Shown here piece by piece: positions 60,208 through 64,000 of a stretch of DNA of 64,000 nucleotides; the first letter of the stretch is position 1; each line of letters opens with the position of its first letter. The notes below the pieces were generated by a model that saw only the letters and a list, made by a program, of their open reading frames with translations, had not been told where the DNA came from and ran no database searches. The DNA is from an uncultured Muribaculaceae bacterium (GTDB taxonomy: Bacteria; Bacteroidota; Bacteroidia; Bacteroidales; Muribaculaceae), in contig CAJTZS010000021.1 of assembly GCA_910584055.1 (NCBI GenBank), forward strand, positions 1 through 64,000, in the 5' to 3' direction. A program made the position numbers and the translations under genes.

Positions 60208-62679
60208 TTATTTCTTAATGATCTTCTTGCCGTTGCGGATGTATAGACCGGCGGGAAGCGAATCGAAGTCGTTGCCTAAGCTTATGCCTTGAAGGTTGAA
60301 GATTTCACCGTTTTCTTCAGCCTCTGCATCTGATTCGAGTTCACCGACTGCCGAAGAATTGGTGTTAAGGCGGAAGTATGACGGCTGTGCGCCGCTTATG
60401 GCCACATAATTCTGACCATATTCATATCCCATCATTATTGCATAATACTGACCGGGCTGCAAATTCACGAATGAGAGGTTTGCGTTGAAGCGTGTGCGTA
60501 CACCGGGTGTCAGGAACATAGGTGTGCCGCCCATCGTGAGTATCTCTACCTCTCCGCTGCCTGAAACGAAGTCGGGCTGTACGAGGAAAGCGAGGCAATT
60601 ATAACAGAAAACACCGCTGTTTAGAGTAACCCAGGTTTTAACCTGAATGTCTGTGGGGTCATTTATCAGATACACATATGCTGAGCTGCCGTTGGGAAGT
60701 GTCTCGGATGCAGTAGTGCCATTAAGTGTCGGAGTTCCCATAACGGTCATCTTGGGCAATCCAGGATTGGCGCTCATGACAATCTTATCTTCAGACACGT
60801 AGAAATTTCCTGTTCCTTCATCGAGGAATGCGATATAGAATTCGGTGTCGCTTTGAATCTGGATGTTCTGTAAAAGATTCAGGTTGGTGGTCCATTGTTT
60901 TTTCGTCTCATCAGTTTTGGGCGGAAGAGTGACATAGAGGCTTTCTCCAAGGAATGTGAGTTTGCCGTCCATGCTTATAAGGGCAGGAGCGAAACCTTTG
61001 GTAAGCTCGATATCGGAAGGGTTCTGTATTGTGATTTCAATATTTGCCAGGCCTCCGAAATATAGACGGTTCAGGAATGTAGCGTCAACAAGTTCTATAT
61101 ACGGAGCTTCTGTGTTTTCAACTGTATATGTGTCGCCAGCTTTCTTGAGCACCACATAGTTTACGTATCCGTAACCGGGTCTCACCGGCTCCCAGATGTC
61201 ATCGCCGCCGGTTTCAATCTCCACGGATGCGAAAGTCACTTTGTAGGTGCCGTCTTTGAGCGCGAGTTGGCTGAGGTCGATAGTCGGGAGGAGGTGTGCG
61301 GGGTCAGTTCCGTATCCGGCCTGGATCGAGAATTTAATGTCGCTTACGGTTTTGCGTATAGTCTCGCCCCCTGTTGCGCCTTGCGGTTCAAAAATTGCAC
61401 CGAACTGCATTTTGAGGGTTTCAGGCTGATAGTTTACCCACATTGGCTGTCCTTCACCGCTCAGGTCGAATGTCATTGTGCCGTTCTCCACTTTGGCGGA
61501 GAGGGAACCATGTTGTGTCATTACCGTTGGACGCACTTCAAGAGGCTTCCCTGTCGGAGGCTGAACGCCGAAGACCGCATCCTGCGTGAAGTTATAACCG
61601 CCGCCGCTGCCGCCGCCGGCCCCGAGGGCTGCCGGGTTAAGTGCGTCGAGTGAGAAATAGCCGTCAGACATGCTGCTCCATCCCCAGTTGAAATGGAAAA
61701 GGCCATCCTTGTAGCCGTCGCAAACGAATGAGTGGCCGCCACCGAGCATCGAGGCGCCGCCGTAAATAACCGGTCCAACGTTCTTGAGGTTGTCGTAAAT
61801 CATCTGGGTCCATTCCGTTGCGGAATAATACATGCGCATGTCATAAAGCATGTTTTGGTCATAGCCGAGATATTTGGTGAGTCCTTTCGCAACGTTCATG
61901 GCCAATGCTCCCGATGAATCGATTGCATATCCCATCCTCACCGAATAACCGCAAGCCTTCATAAGATAGGCGACGGCATCTGCTTCTGCGTCGGTATATT
62001 GTCCGGGAAGATAGGTTTGGCACATGTTGTCCCAATCAAACTTGCGGTTGGCGAAATTCATCGAGAGGCGTTTGGAAATGTCCTCACATTCATAGCTTAT
62101 CGAGCCTTTGCCCACTTCAGGGAATTTCCAATAGTTCATCACCTGAGCCATAGCCGTGGCTACACAACCTGTGTATGTGGGATTGCCTCCGGAGGTGGGA
62201 CACATCTTATTGTATGGCTCACCTTGGTCCCAACGGGTCTTGAGCATCGGTTCAATGGCAGGTAAGGATGTGCGGATATCAACCTTTTGTTCCAAAGCTG
62301 CGCCCTGGATACCTTTTTCATTCACATATTCAATCTGTCGGGCATATTCGCTAAGCCACCACTCGAGCTGGGGCGGAAGATTCCCTTCCAGAGCGTTGCC
62401 GCTGTCTGAATAGCCGAGCACCGGATATGCAACATCGTCTGCGGCAAGAACGAGATATCCGTCGTTTTCTCCCTTGTTGAAGATATAGACTGCGGGATTT
62501 CCCTTGGCTGTCTTTGCCGTGTGAACGAGCCTGGGCGCTTTCCCCGAACGACCGGGTGCCGCCATCTTCGGATTTGAGCCGCGCAGCCTTCCGAGAGCTT
62601 CGTCGGGTGAAATCGGTTTGGCTGAAACGGAAGCTACTATAGCTACCGCTGCGAGTCCGGTGAGTAATTTTCTAAGCAT
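60208..62679 (-). CDS. C10-family cysteine protease with T9SS-like tail
   Basis: 823 residues from ATG 62679 (MLRKLLTGLAAVAIV), chosen because the signal peptide starts there; the frame extends to 62721. After the signal comes a Spi-type propeptide (about 22-120), then the streptopain-like domain with catalytic Cys172 in TYTGCVATAMAQVMNYWKFP and His316 in GGGHSFVCDGY, followed by FNWGWSS. Several beta domains follow, and the C terminus (FNLQGI...LPAGLYIRNGKKIIKK) resembles a short type A T9SS sorting tail. It is a secreted protease. The next upstream gene on this strand has a similar tail. Confidence 0.9.
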   Translation of the reverse strand: MLRKLLTGLAAVAIVASVSAKPISPDEALGRLRGSNPKMAAPGRSGKAPRLVHTAKTAKGNPAVYIFNKGENDGYLVLAADDVAYPVLGYSDSGNALEGNLPPQLEWWLSEYARQIEYVNEKGIQGAALEQKVDIRTSLPAIEPMLKTRWDQGEPYNKMCPTSGGNPTYTGCVATAMAQVMNYWKFPEVGKGSISYECEDISKRLSMNFANRKFDWDNMCQTYLPGQYTDAEADAVAYLMKACGYSVRMGYAIDSSGALAMNVAKGLTKYLGYDQNMLYDMRMYYSATEWTQMIYDNLKNVGPVIYGGASMLGGGHSFVCDGYKDGLFHFNWGWSSMSDGYFSLDALNPAALGAGGGSGGGYNFTQDAVFGVQPPTGKPLEVRPTVMTQHGSLSAKVENGTMTFDLSGEGQPMWVNYQPETLKMQFGAIFEPQGATGGETIRKTVSDIKFSIQAGYGTDPAHLLPTIDLSQLALKDGTYKVTFASVEIETGGDDIWEPVRPGYGYVNYVVLKKAGDTYTVENTEAPYIELVDATFLNRLYFGGLANIEITIQNPSDIELTKGFAPALISMDGKLTFLGESLYVTLPPKTDETKKQWTTNLNLLQNIQIQSDTEFYIAFLDEGTGNFYVSEDKIVMSANPGLPKMTVMGTPTLNGTTASETLPNGSSAYVYLINDPTDIQVKTWVTLNSGVFCYNCLAFLVQPDFVSGSGEVEILTMGGTPMFLTPGVRTRFNANLSFVNLQPGQYYAIMMGYEYGQNYVAISGAQPSYFRLNTNSSAVGELESDAEAEENGEIFNLQGISLGNDFDSLPAGLYIRNGKKIIKK

Positions 62680-62745
62680 GTTTGATGTTTTAACTATGGT
62701 ATAAATAAGTGATTCGTTCATAACCCTATGGGGAGTCGTTTAAGA

Positions 62746-62782
62746 ATCCGTGGCTTCCGGCGGGATGCCGGAAGCCATGGAT
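62746..62782 (-). terminator. Hairpin between two T9SS-tail genes
   Basis: ATCCGTGGCTTCCGGC (62746-62761) pairs with GCCGGAAGCCATGGAT (62767-62782), one wobble, 5-base loop. Only a weak T stretch follows on the reverse strand. It likely terminates the surface-protein gene. Confidence 0.6.
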
Positions 62783-62793
62783 TGTCATAGGTC

Positions 62794-64000
62794 TTATCTT
62801 ATAATGGTTTTCTTACCGTTGATGATATAGATTCCCTTATCGAGTGATTTCACGCGGTCGTAAGAACCGTCTGTGAAGATAACTCTTCCGTCAATGGAGA
62901 CAACTGTATATTTGCCGTCTGCACCGGCCTGTATGCCTTCCACACCTGAGCTTTCTTTAGAGAGTGTGTATACTGTCTCAAAGCTTGGCGAGGGTTGAAC
63001 ATTGTCAATATAGAGGGCTCCGTAATGGAATGAAACGACATAATCGGTCTCTTCTGTAGGAACGCGATTGAATTTAAGTTTCAATGTAACTCCTTCCGTG
63101 CCTGCAGCGTTTTCAATAACTTCAACATCCGGAACCGCTACGCTGAATGTGAAGTAATCCTTACTGCGAAGGTTGATGTAGTTCTTATTGAATACGCTTA
63201 CCGTTTTGGCCTCGGGGATTGTAACGGAAACTTCTGACAGGTCAGCCACAGGTTTTGAAGGATCGGGAGTGAATTTGAATGTATAATTCTTCTCCTTCAG
63301 GATTTCCCATGTGCCGATTGTTTTCTCGGTGGTGGGATTGCCCGAAACATACAAAGCGCCCGGTTCTATTTCAATTGTCAAAGTTCCGCTAAGGTCAAGA
63401 CTTCTCCATCGCTTGCATACCATTGCAAACTCAAGTTTGAATCCTTGCTGGATAGTCACGACATAATCCTCATCTTCCTTAAGAGTCTCGCCATTATATT
63501 TAACCACATGCATTTTAGAGAAGTTCACGTCCATTCCGAGGTGCTCTTCCTTGTCGCATGCGAATCCTGGATAGAAGCCGTTGTTCATGCCGCCGTTTTC
63601 TCTCCAGTCGTCGGGAAGAGTCGAAGCATAGGCATCCATGAATTTCTGTTTATTATGGAATTGTGCCGGATCATCGCTCAGGCTTTCGTATTTCTCGACA
63701 GTGGTTGTCGGGTCAATGTCGTTGAGCAGATCGCCTGTGGGATCTTTTGTAATGGTGGTGTTGAATTCCTTGGTTCTCTTGAGAGTCCAGGTTTGTGAGA
63801 TTACCGGAGAATCGAATTCTCCGTCAAGTATGAATGAACCCTTGTCTATAGAGAGGTTGAGCAAACCGCCAAGACTTGCGTCAAATTCCTGAAGACCGGG
63901 GAACTTGATTATGAACGTGGGATGCTCGGCATCTTTGACTTCAGTCAATTCATAGCCGTCATACCATACCACATCTCCAATCGCGAGATGTGGGTTGACA
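62794..64000 (-). CDS. Surface protein with T9SS-like tail, truncated by window
   Basis: At least 400 residues; the frame stays open past the GTG at 63972 to the window edge (HLAIGDVVWYDGYEL), so the N terminus is missing. It consists of repeated beta-sandwich-like units of about 110-130 residues with a recurring pattern (strand, then TWTLKRTKEFN, TWEILKEKNYTFKFTPDPS). The C-terminal segment VSIDGRVIFTDG...LDKGIYIINGKKTIIR resembles a type A T9SS tail. I do not recognise a specific family. It may be an adhesin or carbohydrate-binding protein. Confidence 0.8.
   Translation of the reverse strand, partial: VNPHLAIGDVVWYDGYELTEVKDAEHPTFIIKFPGLQEFDASLGGLLNLSIDKGSFILDGEFDSPVISQTWTLKRTKEFNTTITKDPTGDLLNDIDPTTTVEKYESLSDDPAQFHNKQKFMDAYASTLPDDWRENGGMNNGFYPGFACDKEEHLGMDVNFSKMHVVKYNGETLKEDEDYVVTIQQGFKLEFAMVCKRWRSLDLSGTLTIEIEPGALYVSGNPTTEKTIGTWEILKEKNYTFKFTPDPSKPVADLSEVSVTIPEAKTVSVFNKNYINLRSKDYFTFSVAVPDVEVIENAAGTEGVTLKLKFNRVPTEETDYVVSFHYGALYIDNVQPSPSFETVYTLSKESSGVEGIQAGADGKYTVVSIDGRVIFTDGSYDRVKSLDKGIYIINGKKTIIR

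Noticed and set aside
1..64000. tRNA and rRNA genes
   Set aside because: I saw no T-loop GGTTCGAATCC-type motif with a matching acceptor stem and no rRNA-like segment on either strand by eye; a tRNAscan run would settle it.

Overview
The window reads as a chromosomal segment of a Bacteroidales bacterium, most like the Muribaculaceae/Bacteroides branch. Supporting signs are many Bacteroidetes-only families (DUF2851, DUF3098, DUF3256, DUF3467, DUF4831), a fused MurF-alanine racemase, a fused hypoxanthine phosphoribosyltransferase-adenylate kinase, type IX secretion (T9SS) signatures, and promoters of the Bacteroides form TTTG-20 bp-TAnnTTTG. Taxonomy is inferred from gene content only. I found no rRNA, tRNA, CRISPR array or intact transposase.

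Layout. 1-2036: AT-rich accessory patch with two tandem paralogues of unknown function and a small secreted protein joining one RHS/YD motif to a T9SS tail. 2161-6320: + strand operon nnr, DUF4831, xseA, xseB. 6321-9607: murF-alr and recO on the - strand. 9916-14683: DUF2851, RluA-type pseudouridine synthase, PAP2-like membrane protein, ispG. 14770-15356: long structured leader in front of a small HTH gene. 15576-18584: 1002-residue coiled-coil lipoprotein. 18805-25931: - strand run rsmF-like, copA, HMA protein, tcdA, lolD, DUF3467, cysS. 26132-27842: rsmI-like and a metallo-beta-lactamase-fold protein. 27871-30548: lipoprotein, POT peptide transporter, sufE (-). 30826-35446: greA, HIT, Fe-alcohol dehydrogenase, acyl-CoA synthetase, helical lipoprotein (+). 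35549-36817: AT-rich DUF4143-type ATPase (-). 37043-42400: C69 peptidase, surE, glycosyltransferase, mtaB (-). 42493-46461: ftsX, DUF3098, uppP, truB, queA (+). 46917-55405: DEAD-box helicase, DUF3256, gltX, waaA, GH51 arabinofuranosidase, KDPG-type aldolase (+). 55402-59346: DUF2461, PorE-like protein, hpt-adk (-). 60208-64000: C10 protease and a truncated surface protein (-), both with T9SS-like tails.

Most genes are housekeeping: cell envelope (murF-alr, uppP, waaA, ftsX, lolD), RNA modification (RluA-type, tcdA, rsmF-like, rsmI-like, mtaB, truB, queA), DNA repair (recO, xseAB) and translation (cysS, gltX). The PorE-like protein and several T9SS-tailed proteins point to outer-membrane secretion.

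The least explained material is non-coding. The most notable items are: the ~320-nt multi-hairpin leader before the HTH gene, ending in a perfect Shine-Dalgarno match that is unusual for this phylum; three dispersed copies of a promoter-hairpin-mini-ORF unit, each followed by a GGATGCACC-type palindrome; a ~329-bp MITE-like element inside one of those copies; a perfect 23-bp inverted repeat holding the PorE start codon in its loop; three 32-bp-spaced repeats across the ATPase promoter; and two families of intergenic repeat arrays that supply stop codons or last codons of neighbouring genes.
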